Positions 23,806 to 35,929 of a DNA stretch of 64,000 nt are shown here, in pieces; position 1 is the first letter of the stretch, and the number at the start of each line of letters is the position of its first letter. The translations under genes and the position numbers were made by a program. The notes under the pieces are model-generated. The model was not told where the DNA came from and searched no databases. It worked only from the letters and a program-made list of their open reading frames with translations. The DNA lies in the NCBI RefSeq assembly GCF_024362695.1, contig NC_065427.1:124001-188000 (forward strand), read 5' to 3'. This stretch comes from Pectinophora gossypiella. Lineage: Eukaryota > Arthropoda > Insecta > Lepidoptera > Gelechiidae.

Positions 23806-24039
23806 TAAGTGTAATGTGAATATTCTATTTTATTTCGATACAATTTCGATTTATGATGACATTTTATTAGCAATCGATGTTTGTCTAGACTGTCAACATT
23901 GTCGCAAACACCTACATAGATACTTACTGTATGAGGCTCAATAGTACTTACCTATTTATATTAAGTGCCATTTTCTAATTTGGCGGCTATACGACCAAAT
24001 ATAGCCACCAAATATTGGTCCAACAGTAAGCTAGGTGAG

Positions 24040-24122
24040 GTGTGGGTAGTTAGTTCATCTTGTGATGGATGTGCCTCTGACTACCCCAATTGGGATATAG
24101 TCGTGAGGTTATGTTATGTCAT
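24040..24122 (+). mobile_element. SINE-1 3' half
   Basis: 'gtgtgggtagttagttcatc', 'tgtgatggatgtgcctctga' and 'ctaccccaattgggatatag' plus 'tcgtgaggttatgttatg' are close to the family consensus. The 5' half is missing. Confidence 0.75.
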
Positions 24123-24664
24123 GTGTTACCTGTTACCTATTTAGTGTTTTTTGTAACTTTTTTTCTTTTGTTGACTGTTATTCTGAAGTATATTTGACTT
24201 TGAATTTACTGACTTTAAAGTTAATTAGGTGTCCGACGAAGTTGATACTTATTTTTGAACATGACTTATTGTTGGCCAAGGATGACAATCACTTATTAAC
24301 CGGAACCTGTAATACTGACCATCCGTAACCCTAGTGAAGTGTAGCGCAACATGTATAGGTATAGTCACAATGTCCGCCGCCGCGCGAGGGTTCCGTAAGA
24401 TTATACAGTCGCCTCCTGCCCGCGACAGATACGGACCACATTACAATATCTCGAGCTGGACAAAATGTTCAACAAACTCGCTGGAAATGAACTCTCACTA
24501 CCGGCTGACGACCTGAAAAGGTATCTGGGTTTTCATTGTTGGATTTTATTTCGTTGAAGTGTGTTTAGTATGGTTTAGATTACAATGGTCAGGCGTGGAG
24601 GCAGTGATACTTATGAGGAATCACGGAGGCGCAACTGTTAGTCGTTAATGAACTGTTATGGACT

Positions 24665-24812
24665 TCGTCATTATCCATGATGGATGATGATGGATGTCGT
24701 CCCTCATCATCCATCATAATTTATCATCACCCATCATCCTCCATTATAATCGATCATTATCGATTATAATTCATCATCCTCCATCATCATCCATGATCAT
24801 TCATCCTCCAGA
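24665..24812 (+). repeat. ATC/ATCC-rich imperfect simple repeat
   Basis: Runs of 'catcatcc', 'tccatcatc' and the reverse 'gatggatgatgatgg' fill about 145 bases. The G-rich run precedes the C-rich run, so the tract can form a hairpin. Confidence 0.75.
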
Positions 24813-25640
24813 CTTTTATAATAAGTAATAGGTTGTCTTGAAAGCGATATGGTCAGACTATTCCGGAGCGGTAGCTCGAAAACAGTTGAGAATTCAAAAA
24901 TAGTGTATGGGTTGTTCTTTTTTTTTATCGACAATGATCTGTCCTTCGTTCTGCTTCTGATAAGTTATGTTTTAGAATTTTATTTCATGTTTTGATTGTC
25001 CAAAAATATAGTTATCTTATTATACTCAAAATACAAGCAAAATACTAATCGGTTCCTCAATTAGTTATTAACGTAGCTTGATCGTTTTTCACAAAATTAT
25101 GTGACAGAGTGGTAAATTGAAATGCTGTCTCCGATGAAAAGGGCCACTCTGTCACAATATTTTTTGGAATGCGCCTGCAAAGAAAAGTATGTTACCAAGA
25201 TAAAGAGAACCACTAAATAGTCCTCTACAGACACATCTTTATATGATGTTTTAAAATATTTATTGCCGTTATAATTTTAAAGATGTTAAATCCGATAAAT
25301 CGAGAAAATGTCTTTTTATTGTCGATAAAAAAGAAGAACGACCCGTATAAGAATAAAATTGCACAAAATTTTATCAGTTTTTATTTAGTAGATTTTTTTT
25401 TCTAGGACGCATAGTTTTTGAGATATTAGCAAAAAACCTAAAAATGGGACTCTTTCCGGCTCACCTCTTAGAAGTGGGCTGTGAGGTGTTTTAATATGTT
25501 AGCTCCCTAAACACCCTGAGCAAATTTCTGAAAGCATCGCTTACTCACTGTACAACACCTTCATTGACCAGACTATACCCCGAATTTAACGGGAGCGCAG
25601 CCGCGGGCAAACGCTAGAGTTATAAATTCATCTTAAGTGC
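24813..25640. other. No gene seen
   Basis: AT-rich. 'gccgcgggcaaacgctag' at 25600-25617 resembles a Helitron 3' end (CTAG) but no matching 5' end was found nearby. Confidence 0.35.
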
Positions 25641-25654
25641 AATTTACACTTGCC

Positions 25655-25815
25655 TACATAGTTGACTCGACCATTACAGGCAGCGATATGGCTCACCATC
25701 TATCACGCCGGTCTAACAGAAAGCTCAGTGAGACGTAGGTATTTAGTTCACCATGCGATGAATGTACCTCTGATTACCTCAATCAGGGATACCTACACTC
25801 ATGAGCTTATCTTGT
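25655..25815 (+). mobile_element. SINE-1 copy, nearly full
   Basis: 'gactcgaccattacaggcag', 'cgatatggctcaccatctat', 'cacgccggtctaacagaaag' and 'ctcagtgag' run into the 3' block 'cgatgaatgtacctctgatt'. It is one of the best copies for a consensus. Confidence 0.8.
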
Positions 25816-26369
25816 TATGTGTGTTCAAGGTGTCTTTTGAAGACTTGAGCATGGCTCTTCCCGCCTCGACAGAGATTACAGAAGTGAGATATATAATATA
25901 CGTATTATTATATATTCTAAATGCTCTTTAGCACACAATATTTATTTATCTAGTTAGTAATTTAAAGATACACCTACACATTGACGTAGAAATCTAGGTT
26001 AGGCTATTTCGGGCTGGGTTGAAAACGGGCTGTCGAATTTATTCCCACAATTTTGTTCGCCTAACCACTGCTTAGAGGTAGAATATAACACACTATACGT
26101 ATATTTGACCATTTTGTATATTTCATACACAGTTGTTATGAAATATATGCGCAACTAAAATAACACGAAAACAACACGCGTATTTCATGCCCGAGAAATG
26201 CGTTTCGTTTTTGTTTTACTGGTTTTCCACTGCGTCACACACATTAAGAGGTAAGCAGAGGTGTATATGTATATATCATGCACTCCTTGCCAGCTATATA
26301 ATAGGATGCAAGCCTGTTGCCATTAATCGGGCATAAATCCTGGAAACCACGTGATTCTAATTATCTATG

Positions 26370-26418
26370 ATCCAAACACGAATTCAAAGTCACAAAGTCG
26401 AATTCAGTGGTTTAGAGC
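26370..26418 (+). mobile_element. SINE-3 fragment
   Basis: 'gatccaaacacgaattcaaa' and 'gaattcagtggtttagagcc' match the segment next to the tRNA-like head of SINE-3. The head itself is absent. Confidence 0.45.
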
Positions 26419-26709
26419 CCGAGCCCACGAACGAACGAGAGTACCTACATAACTATGTGTAAGTAGGTACTTATGCCGTAAATACGCTACATTAATCATA
26501 ACGCCATTGTCATTGCGAATGCACTTGATATACCTAGCTTTCTATCATGCGAAATCACGTCAACAGTTATCAATCAACATTATAGATTTGCTCTTATCGA
26601 AACTTGTCAATTGGTGGCAAAACTTGAAATTGACACGGACTAAACGGGCGAATGGTCGCAGAGTGCTCTGAAGCGCAGTTCAAATTCTGACGAGAGCCGT
26701 CAAGGGTAC

Positions 26710-26785
26710 TTATGTAGTCACTGCGGTTACTTCACTTCGGTTGCTTCGGTCGCTTCGCTACCTTCGGTCATCGCTTTCCCGTCGC
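26710..26785 (+). repeat. Imperfect CTTCGGT-type short repeat
   Basis: CTTCGGT or close variants (CTTCGCT) occur five times in about 55 bases inside a GC-richer patch. Confidence 0.5.
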
Positions 26786-27239
26786 CAGCGGCCGGATAAC
26801 CGCTAATTGACCGGGGTTGCGGTGTCCAGTGAATAGCTTCGCGCGTACTATACTATTCACCTCAATACACTCGACGCCGCCTCAAACAAGGATTTCTATG
26901 GCGTATAGTCAGTCCTTCTTGTTTTTCATACGGTACTTCAGGGCAATTCAGATATTTCTCTTTTGTCTACCTTCTATTAAATCGATAGCTACACTTTTGG
27001 TCTCGCAAAATCTCGAAAATGGCTCACCAACAAGTGTCGTTTTTTCATTCCCTTTGATTTAGATTCCTAATTGGAGCCGGTAGGTGGCTGCGACCGGGCA
27101 AGATAAAGTCTTCCGGGTCTGCTAATATAGCATAATTATATGACGGCTAAAGGTTAAAGCTGGGAGCAATGAGCACTTAACTGTACCATAGAGGGCAAGC
27201 AGTAATTTTAACCTGGAACATTAGGCCACACACCCACAG

Positions 27240-27332
27240 TCGACGGAAAATTCCACTTGATATTAACTCAGAATCATGGTCTGAACCATGCCCCTCAGTA
27301 TTCGGTACGATATCACTAACACCCTGTATATA
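27240..27332. mobile_element. MITE-2 single arm
   Basis: 'gacggaaaattccacttgat', 'attaactcagaatcatggtc' and 'cagtattcggtacgatatca' match the right arm of the copy at 13252-13440. Confidence 0.55.
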
Positions 27333-28075
27333 GCTTATGTATTTGCAGTGGCACTACAGTTGAGAAAAATGTTACGCATGTCTTTATCGTATTATCCTTA
27401 TTTACCTTAATATTTTATTCAATTAATATGATACTTTCCTCAGCAACAGATAATTATATCACGTGCTTTAAAGGTAAAGGAAAAGACCGTGGGAAAGAAT
27501 TTTCTAATTTGAGTCTTTAGATCATCCCAAAAATACAATCAATATTAGTGTAAGTTCTAGTTATATAGTAAGTAGATTTTACCTTAGTGTTATCACGTAT
27601 AGAACAAATTGATAGCAATTATGCACATCCACTTAGAACCTCTAGACAATACATGTACGGTTGTTGATTATGGTCAATCAATACAACTTAGGGAGCGATC
27701 AGTATGCGATGGACGACAATTTATTAGCCGGCATTACGAGACAGAAACAGAAACTACCTAAACTACTCAGTTACAGTTACTACCTATTTAGATGCCATTA
27801 CTAATCTCAAGCCTCTTAGCAACCTGAGAGTGTATGGAACATAGGTGGTAGCGTACTAAATATATTAGCGTGGTAGGTATAGTATAGTTCTGATCTGATC
27901 TTCTACTTTCTCTAATATTAGAAGTAGGTACGAGTGTTAATGATAAAAAGTGAGAATGAGATATATATGTTATATTCCTTGGAAAGTAAAGAAATACTGG
28001 ATGGCATACCCCTACATTTGTTATCATGATAATATAAAAAGTTATTGATTCTCTTTTTTTTTAGTGTTTTTAAAT
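27333..28075. other. No gene seen
   Basis: No coding signal or shared repeat was recognised. Confidence 0.35.
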
Positions 28076-28634
28076 ATGGAGAAAATTGAAAATCACGCAA
28101 TAATAAAATTTCTGTGCTTGAAAAATTTTAATATTAAGAGGAGGTAAATCAAGACTTAAAAGGAACTTGAGGGGTATCACTCCGCCATATTCTAGAAATG
28201 GGCTTTTGTGCGCCGAGTTTAATCGTGGAAGAACTGTACTAGACGACCCTCGCTCTGGACGCCCTACGACAGCAGTGACCGAACAAATAGTAAAAAAGTA
28301 AAAATACTTATTATCACAAATCGGTAAATTACTGTTCGTTTTATAGCTGAAGAAGTGAAGATTTCGATAGGAAGTGTTCATAATATCGTACACGACCGCC
28401 TAGGAATGAAAACAATATCGGCGCGCTGGGTACTCAGAATGCTTACAGACGCACAGAAACAAACTAGACTGAAGATTTCACAAATCAGTTTAGATATATT
28501 ACAACAAGATTCTGACCGATTTCTGGCTCTATTCCTAACTATGGCTTCACCATTATGACCCTGAAACTAAACAACAGTCCATGACCTGGAAGAGACCGTC
28601 ATCTGTAACGCCTAAGAAATTTAAAGTGTCATAA
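28076..28634 (+). pseudogene. Mariner transposase pseudogene, truncated and frameshifted
   Basis: The relic begins with an ATG reading 'MEKIENHAIIKFLCLKNF', the usual start of mariner transposases, and runs through three frames. 'EFNRGRTVLDDPRSGRPTTA' (from 28215) is the GRPR-type linker region. 'ISIGSVHNIVHDRLGMK' and 'WVLRMLTDAQKQTR' (28358-28460) are the second helix-turn-helix and the WVPHEL-like region. 'WLHHYDPETK' and 'MTWKRPSSVTPKKFKVS' (28542-28631) follow in another frame. Between 'FLTM' and 'WLHH' about 11 bases are missing, which removes the first catalytic aspartate expected there and shifts the frame; another shift lies near 28300-28340, next to an in-frame stop. The C-terminal half with the other two aspartates is not seen. 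It is clearly dead. No terminal repeats were identified. Confidence 0.85.
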
Positions 28635-30279
28635 CGTTGGTTTGTGCGCGCAAAACTTCACTACCTTGCTTAGATACCCAATTATGACTTTTGGTAATAA
28701 TAGCCCAGAATAAATAAACAAACGGATGATAAAACGATGGATCGTCAGTTTAAAATTTATCCTGTAGCAAGCAATTTACAAATACTTAATGGACCAAACG
28801 GTCCGCTGAGCCACTTAAGTTTGAAAACAAATTACAAGCCGCCATTGATGATTACACCGTAGGTAAGCTCGTCTGGGGGATTATTTCAGGTAAAAACAAC
28901 TTATTAACGTTTCTAGTGATTCCTGAGATGCCATTAGAATCTTAGCCGAGAATTACAGAGATAATTTCACCGGGGGGGACTACGTAAATTTCGTGTTTTG
29001 ATGGTAGTATTAATTATTTCTAGATTTATTAATGCCGGCTCCTGATTTATTGTAGCAGTTATTCGCAGACTGTTTATATTCAAATGCTACGTTTTAGACT
29101 AATTTATTGAAATGAATATTTCTTATTAAGCGCAGACCGGGGGAAGTGGGGAAATGTACAGAAGACGTTGCTATGTCGGATCACATTATCTACATTATAA
29201 CATTTTGTCCTTTACAAATTCAGTATTTTAAAATTTTATGATTTGTTGCTAAGTGATATTGTTAGGGTTTATACGAGTACTGCCACCTTTCCTGTTTAAG
29301 TTTAACTTAATTTAAGGATTATCTTTTGAATTCAACAATTATAGAATAATACATTCTAACCATATCCAGCAGACTTCAATGGGCTGATGACGATGATGAT
29401 GAAATTCAAATTCATCTAATGGTCTTATTACTATTAGGTAAGTATTATGAATTGTTACAACAACGATCCATGGGGTCAGTAAAGGAAGTTTTTCAATTTT
29501 ATTTCCGCGACGGTAAATATTCTACACCTTAGGATTTTGAAATATGATAAAAAAAAGACATAATCACCGTTCAATGTGTATTGCAAGACTGAAGTACCGA
29601 CATTCATTACAATATATAAAAAGTGAAAAGAAAAACATCATCATCTGTTTTCTTAAATATATACCACCAACAAAAACATTTTCATGCAAAATTATGACAA
29701 GACGAGATCATATGTATCGCAAAGAGTTATCAAATCTCATGTAGGGCCAAGCTTCTAACTCTATGCCCTAACTATACAAACCCTAAGTTTCCAAACTCTA
29801 CACGTTAAGCAAAATATGGGGCTCGTCTTAGCGGGGACACTACGGTGCCCCCAGATTTTATATTACTGTCTCTTATTTATTTTCTGAAACAATATGCTAC
29901 TCCTACGCGCAACACATAAACAGGATAAACCACAGAGTTAGTAGACTATTCTAGTATTTGAATTCGTGATCAATTTGAATTATTTGGTATTCCGATTGTT
30001 CAGAGAACGTTTCCGCTCAAACCATACTGGCCACTGCACTGGATAGTTAATTCACAGTAGACTCCATTTATTGAATTCAAATATATTTTTGTTATTGAAT
30101 TGGAATAACTTAGGCAATAGGTAAGCTTTAGAGAATAGTTTTCAAAAACATTTATTCGATTATTCATTTCAACCTTATCTAGTGTAAGTTAATGATAAAA
30201 AACTTTGTTGCTTATTTATCTGAAACATATAGATACCTATATAAAAAGTAGCTGCAAATAAATAGACTGGCCTGCAAAA
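28635..30279. other. No gene seen
   Basis: The first part may hold unrecognisable mariner 3' sequence. The rest is AT-rich without coding signal. Confidence 0.35.
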
Positions 30280-30440
30280 TTAAGCACCCACTACACTTAC
30301 CGATCCGTGATTCGGAAGGCACGTCAAGCCGTTGGTCCCGGTTACTACCTACTGATGTAAGTAAGTAGTCGTTACATGAGGCATGTCAGGGGCCTTTGGC
30401 GGCTCAATAATAATCCTGACACGAGAGTTGATACTACACT
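30280..30440 (+). mobile_element. SINE-2 copy, central part
   Basis: 'gatccgtgattcggaaggca', 'cgttggtcccggttactacc' and 'catgtcaggggcctttggcg' are near the family consensus. The head and the 3' end are missing. Confidence 0.7.
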
Positions 30441-31010
30441 TTTAAAATTTCATTTTTTATTTATAGAAGTTACGGATTAAAATAAAAACGTTTTATAAAT
30501 AGGTTATTAAGGTGATTCGTTTTCCATACAAAAGTTGATGCAGTGCTACAGGAAAACGGATAGAGGAATATTGTTATAAAACCGATAAATAGTAATATTT
30601 TGGTGTATTATTTTCGCAAACTAACAAAAATTTAGGGTCCGAATACGAGAAGTACCATATTTCAGACCCTCAATTTTGATCAATTCTACATTTGTAGTGG
30701 TGCAGATTACAGTGTATTTGCTGAGCGTGTAGAGGTGTCAATGTTAGTTTGTGTGCGTGATAGTTTTTTTTTTCTAAAGGCTTTGACTACTTGACAAGTG
30801 TAATAGAATGTCAGTGACAATTTATAAAGAGATTTTGTATGAAGAGAATAAATATAAATAAAAAACTAAAAATACTACAATCTGAGAAAAGGAATATTGG
30901 AAAAATATTTTTGTAATAACGTATCTTATTTAAACATTTTTAAATAATGGGTAAATACCGTGTTTTAAAAGAGGACATATATTATAATAAAAAATCAATA
31001 CATAAAATGA

Positions 31011-31500
31011 AATGGCTGTATGGGCATAGTTCCCTTTGCCTTACCCTTCGGGGAAAACCAAATCAAAAAAGAAGTTGTTGCATTTGCCGGCCTAAATAGT
31101 AGTCAATTGTTTTTCCATCCAACATACAGATTTATTTATATTCTCTTTGCCGCGGACTTTTTGGTGGGACCGGGAACGGGAAGGTTGCTTTCTTCATTGA
31201 ATAATCTAAATAATCAATACGAAGTGGTGTTTTGTGGTTAATGATCACATTAGTCGGAAAACATTCCCGATAGTATTATTAAATCGGAATCTTCAATAAA
31301 CAAAGTGTACCTATCTATTTTCGCTTTGCGCCAACAAGCCGCTTACTTCGTTTGGGGTTCGGAGTAGGAGTCTGCTCCGAGGGTGGGGGCTTAGGTTTCA
31401 TCATTTCATTAATCATCATCAAGAAAAAAAAACACAAGACATGGCTGTATGTTCATAGTTCCCTTTGCCTTGCCCTTTGGGAAAAAAAATAAGAAAAATT
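31011..31500 (-). repeat. Unclassified repeat U2 with a duplicated end
   Basis: The segment at about 31150-31490 is the reverse complement of 51195-51530 over some 300 bases ('ggcaaagggaactatg', 'atgatgaaacctaag', 'ggagcagactcct'). In this copy the end motif 'catagttccctttgcctt' occurs twice in the same direction, at about 31025 and 31455, with about 430 bases between. That could be two partial copies in tandem or short direct terminal repeats. No coding motif is seen. Confidence 0.6.
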
Positions 31501-31919
31501 TTGAAATTCTTATGTATAATAAACAGACATCACAGACATCATGACAGATCTGTCGTGACGATGAGTCACGATTCTAAATATGGAATGTCACAAGTAGCAA
31601 CACCGAAACGGAAGCCCGCTAATTTTTCTATCAGTAAGTGAATCTTGTCTATGTCTTAAATCTTGTCTTGACAAGCTAGTTTTCTAAGAAAGTAGTTAAA
31701 GTGAGTTTAACTTTTATATGAGTGAAAAAGTGCAGAAAGTCCCGCTGATGCTGTTACTAAAGCTACGTAGTGGTGATATAACTCCCTTTTATTAATTTGA
31801 CTATAATTTTACTAACGATGATGCCAAATTCTGTTTAATAACTTGTGTTTAAAATGGCCGGCCGGCAATGCGACTTGTAAAGATAGATGAGTACTCTTTA
31901 GGGGGCATCAATAAGTAAT

Positions 31920-32665
31920 GCCCACAATTGAAGACGTTGTCTGTATGCATAGCTTGCAATTGTAGAAGCCTTCCTTGGCTACCGTTGTCCAAATGAGTAG
32001 CCCGCAATCGTAGAAGTATTTCCTGGCCAGGTTGCATCTAAGAGTATGGTGCACTGTTATGAGAGGCTTTCTTGGCCATGTAAGTGCTGGCGTGCACACT
32101 GTTATGAGAGGCTTTCTTGGCCACGTAAGTGCTGGCGTGCACACTGTTATGAGAGGCTTTCTTGGCCATGTAAGTGCTGGCGTGCACACTGTTATGAGAG
32201 GCTTTCTTGGCCATGTAAGTGCTGGCGTGCACACTGTTATGAGAGGCTTTCTTGGCCACGTAAGTGCTGGCGTGCACACTGTTATGAGAGGCTTTCTTGG
32301 CCATGTAAGTGCTGGCGTGCACACTGTTATGAGAGGCTTTCTTGGCCATGTAAGTGCTGGCGTGCACACTGTTATGAGAGGCTTTCTTGGCCACGTAAGT
32401 GCTGGCGTGCACACTGTTATGAGAGGCTTTCTTGGCCACCTAAGTGCTGGCGTGCACACCGTTGAAGAGGTCTTCCTTGACCACCTAAGTGCTGGCGTGC
32501 ACACTGTTATAAGAGGCTTTCTTGGCCACCCAAGTGCTGGCGGGCACACTGATGAATAGGGCCTTCTTGGCCACCCAAGTGCTGGCATGCACACTAATGA
32601 ATAAGTCTTACTCGGCTAACTAAGTGCTGATAAGCACACCATTGAAAGGGTCATGTATAAGAGGG
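31920..32665. repeat. 45-bp minisatellite, about 13 units plus diverged edges
   Basis: Regular units start at 32055 and every 45 bases after it (32100, 32145 and so on to 32595), with a partial unit at 32640. Units 1-9 are nearly identical; units 10-14 decay progressively. Two or three strongly diverged units at about 31930-32050 (recurring 'gcaat(t/c)gtagaag' and 'ccttggc'/'cctggcc') precede the array. A T/C difference after 'ggcca' runs T, C,T,T, C,T,T, C through units 1-8, a three-unit (135-bp) higher-order pattern. Because 45 is divisible by 3 and the unit lacks stops in several frames, frames of 133 to 228 codons appear on both strands. I treat these as by-products. Confidence 0.9.
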
Positions 32666-33870
32666 CAATTAACTGACATAAAGTAATACCTAAGAGTAAC
32701 TAATAAGATCACATACGCTGGTGTTCAGCCAGAGTCATTAAGAGAGATAAGCTTACATTCTGCAGGGTGATGTGTCACCAAGTAGGTGGTAGTTGTATCA
32801 CCAAACAGTAGTTCATTTATGTTTCTTAAACTTACAGATGGAGAAGTAATCCGTATCCATGAGGTGAAAGGAAAGGTGTAAGGAAAGCCATATTGAGGAT
32901 CTGATCACTGACATAGGAACCTATGAGTGAGTAAGAGTTACATCCTATCTACACATACTGACTGGTATTCGCGACGTCAGTCTAGTATGTGTGCATTCAC
33001 ATCCCTACAATAGATTCATAATTCTTTGATTATATACATAATTATAGATAGATATATATAAGTGTAAAAGAGTCGTCGCGACAAGATCTAAAACTAAATA
33101 AAATCTTTTTTCTATTTTCTATTTGACTTATTTATGAATTTTAATCAAGAAAACGTGATAATAAGTTCGACAGCAACCAGTTCAGGTCCCCGAAACAGCC
33201 CATTTCAGGCCGCGTATATATGGAAAATACTACTTCAATACGTCCCAGCCTCGTCTTTTTTTAACGTCCTCGTTATAAAAAGACGTCCTAACCTGAACTA
33301 ACTAACCTAACAATAAACACCACGCGTAAATATATGTCCAGAAATGCGCTGTGAGTCGTCTGGACTGGGCGCGAAAACAACATAGAATTCGATTAGGTGC
33401 TAAGTGTCCCGCATGCTATCACCAGCTGTCACTGACATACGTATGAAGTCCCGCGGATTTTATTGGAACTAAATGACAAGTCATAATAATTATATGCGGA
33501 TACTGCGACATCAGCGCCGTGCTTGCGGGACGTCCTGAAGCGCTATTACATCTTTCAAACGCGATGCGACAAAGTTTGAACCTACGCAATTTAGGAAAAA
33601 TCTACCTTATTATTACTGTACTGTGATCGTTATTTGTAAAATCATACAATACATATACACAATTCTTTATACACAATATAATTATTATGACATATTGTGG
33701 ACTTTTCGGTATACCTACAAAAAAGGAACAATTCAACCATACGTTGTTTTGTTATATCTCAATGGGCTCAGGCAGCGTTTTCGCCGAAAGCTCCAAGTCG
33801 GCTATATTTGTAACGATAATTATGTTTGACATTCATCATCATTTTTGAACCATTTTATACAAAAAAAATA
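32666..33870. other. No gene seen
   Basis: No coding signal was found. The sequence is AT-rich. Confidence 0.35.
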
Positions 33871-33874
33871 CTTG

Positions 33875-33980
33875 TATAAATTATAAACCCTAAAGCACGC
33901 CCATGAATCACTCTACTCATTGGTGAAAACCGTATGAAAATCCGTTCAGTAGTTTTTTAGTTAGCCGCTTGTTCACTGAT
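33875..33980 (+). repeat. Possible interspersed repeat fragment
   Basis: 'aaaccgtatgaaaatccgtt' followed by 'cagtagttttttagtta' resembles a fragment common in insect repeats, by recollection. No second copy was found in this window. Confidence 0.3.
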
Positions 33981-34180
33981 GCGATTAATGCCTGTTAGAA
34001 TTTTACAAAATAAAAAATACGGAAATTACGGAACGTACTTTAGTGCAAAGTAAATTATTGTATACTTAATTATAATATTATTGGTAAAAGTGATACTTTT
34101 TGAAAATTCCGTAACAAATAGACGGGTTCGCCAAATTCAATTGTAAAAAAAAATACAAAAAGTAAAAACAATTAAAACAT

Positions 34181-34242
34181 GCAGTTGGGTTTGAACCGTG
34201 AACCTTAAGAATGGCGGCTACTGCTTTACCAAATGCGCCATT
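34181..34242 (-). mobile_element. tRNA-like SINE head, reverse
   Basis: On the minus strand 'atggcgcatttggtaaagca' (A-box-like) and 'ggttcacggttcaaaccc' (B box) are spaced as in a tRNA. The arms do not form a full cloverleaf and no 3' body was matched elsewhere, so it is a pseudo-tRNA or the head of another SINE family. Confidence 0.5.
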
Positions 34243-34921
34243 TAGAAGTTAGAAGTAGACTTCAAATTATGCATCTCTTTTAATAGCTAACCTAGTTCGC
34301 ATGTGTGTGTGACAGCTTCGTGTTTGTACACAAATTGAAATGACACCAACTTTTGATGCAATGTTTCAATATGATATCTTCAGTAAATACTTCAAAATTG
34401 TAGCTTAACTTAAAGATAATGTATGTAAGATTTCGCCACCTAACATTTCACTGGGTCAGTACTCAACACTAAACGAATAAATGGAAAAAAATACGAAAAC
34501 TGCAGAAGTAACGCCATCTACTGACGCAGCGTTACCTAGCTGACTGAAACACATCACCTTAAAGGTGATTCATTGTAACTATTAAACAATACATTAGTAA
34601 CATTTGAGTCCTGCTTATTTCGAAAGTTTATAATGGGCGGATTCCGGCACACACCGGTGAACAGCCTGTATAAGTAACGTAGGTCCCGCTGCTGGATACA
34701 AGGCTCCTCGCAATCAACCGGAGGGGGTATAACACTCAACCGTTACTTCACTGCAGGAGTTCGAAACCTACAATAAGTCACGTTAAAAAATAACACATTA
34801 TGGGCAGCTACGTGCGTATATTTCATCCCGTGCCAATAAACAGCATATTGCATCCAATGAGGATACACACAAAATTATTCATCCACAGAGCTCGGTACTA
34901 TTGACTGTCATAGACTAAAAT

Positions 34922-34939
34922 ACAGTCGTCGACGACTGT
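34922..34939. repeat. Perfect 18-bp palindrome
   Basis: ACAGTCGTCGACGACTGT reads the same on both strands. No associated feature was identified. Confidence 0.85.
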
Positions 34940-35244
34940 TTATCATAAACTGAAATTATTGCCCAATGGACTCCATGAAATTTTAATCAGAATTTATCTA
35001 ATAATCACAGTGCACAGTTTTTTTTTATTTACATATGTAAGAAAACCAGACGTAGACAATTGCAGGTAGAGTTAATAATATAAATCGACTCAGGCATTCA
35101 AATAAATCAGTCCATCACTTAAAAGGCGCCGCTTAGTAATAGGACTAGGCTATTCATCCAACAGCTAGTAATTAGTTAGTCTTAGTTAAAAAAATCGCGA
35201 CAGCTCAGTTCGGAGAACGCGTGATATAAATAGTAGTGTCACGG

Positions 35245-35345
35245 ATACCGGGTCGGGCTCTAAACCACTGAATTCGACTTTATGAGTTTTAATTTATATT
35301 TGCTTTATAGATAATTGATTTCACGTGATTTCCAGGCTTATTGAT
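35245..35345 (-). mobile_element. SINE-3 fragment, reverse
   Basis: 'gctctaaaccactgaattcg' is the reverse complement of a block at 26395-26415, and the following 'ttcacgtgatttccagg' matches the segment around 26337-26355. Confidence 0.4.
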
Positions 35346-35817
35346 TTCCAGGATTTGATTAACCAGGCACATTTGTGGAATGCATTTGTGCGTGAAGGCT
35401 TTTCCGCTATTACATGACTTAAACATAGCTGGCGAGGAGAGGGTGTGTAATTGTGTATACTATACACCACTGTCTAATCCTTCGAGGATACAGCCGTGAT
35501 ACTATGTTATCTGATGTTACGTTATGTTGTTTATGTTATGTAGTTATTAGGTGTACAGGTGTGTATGGTAGTGTGGTGGCTGCCGCGTCCGCTCCGCTGC
35601 TCGCATGTCATCCGTCGCCGCGGATATAAGGAACACACTTCACATGTTGCTATCTCGTTGGACAGACGATACCCGCGTATGTGACAGGCCTAACGAGTTA
35701 GAAGTAATACGGACGGTATTAGATAATAATCATTTAGTAAGGAGAAAAAATGTTATGTCCTCTATGATGTTGCTATGTAAATTTGTACAGTTACGCATAA
35801 GCAAAATTACTATCACA

Positions 35818-35925
35818 TTGGTGCTGATTCTAGTACACACCGTCTAATTTTATTTTCAGTCATACCCTATCATTTTCTTATCCGCCAAAAAGGAAAGGGA
35901 CGGGTAATTGACAGGTAAAAAATAT
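35818..35925. mobile_element. MITE-1, left third
   Basis: 'ggtgctgattctagtacaca', 'ccgtctaattttattttcag' and 'ggaaagggacgggtaattga' are the left arm of MITE-1. The remainder is replaced directly by MITE-3. Confidence 0.65.
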
Positions 35926-35929
35926 AAGT

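Noticed and set aside
24665..24812. CRISPR-like or regulated repeat array
   Set aside because: The ATC/ATCC runs are irregular simple sequence in a eukaryotic genome. There are no spacers and no fixed unit.
32032..32559. 175- and 139-codon plus-strand frames over the minisatellite
   Set aside because: A 45-bp unit is a multiple of three and stop-free in several frames on both strands, so long frames follow automatically.
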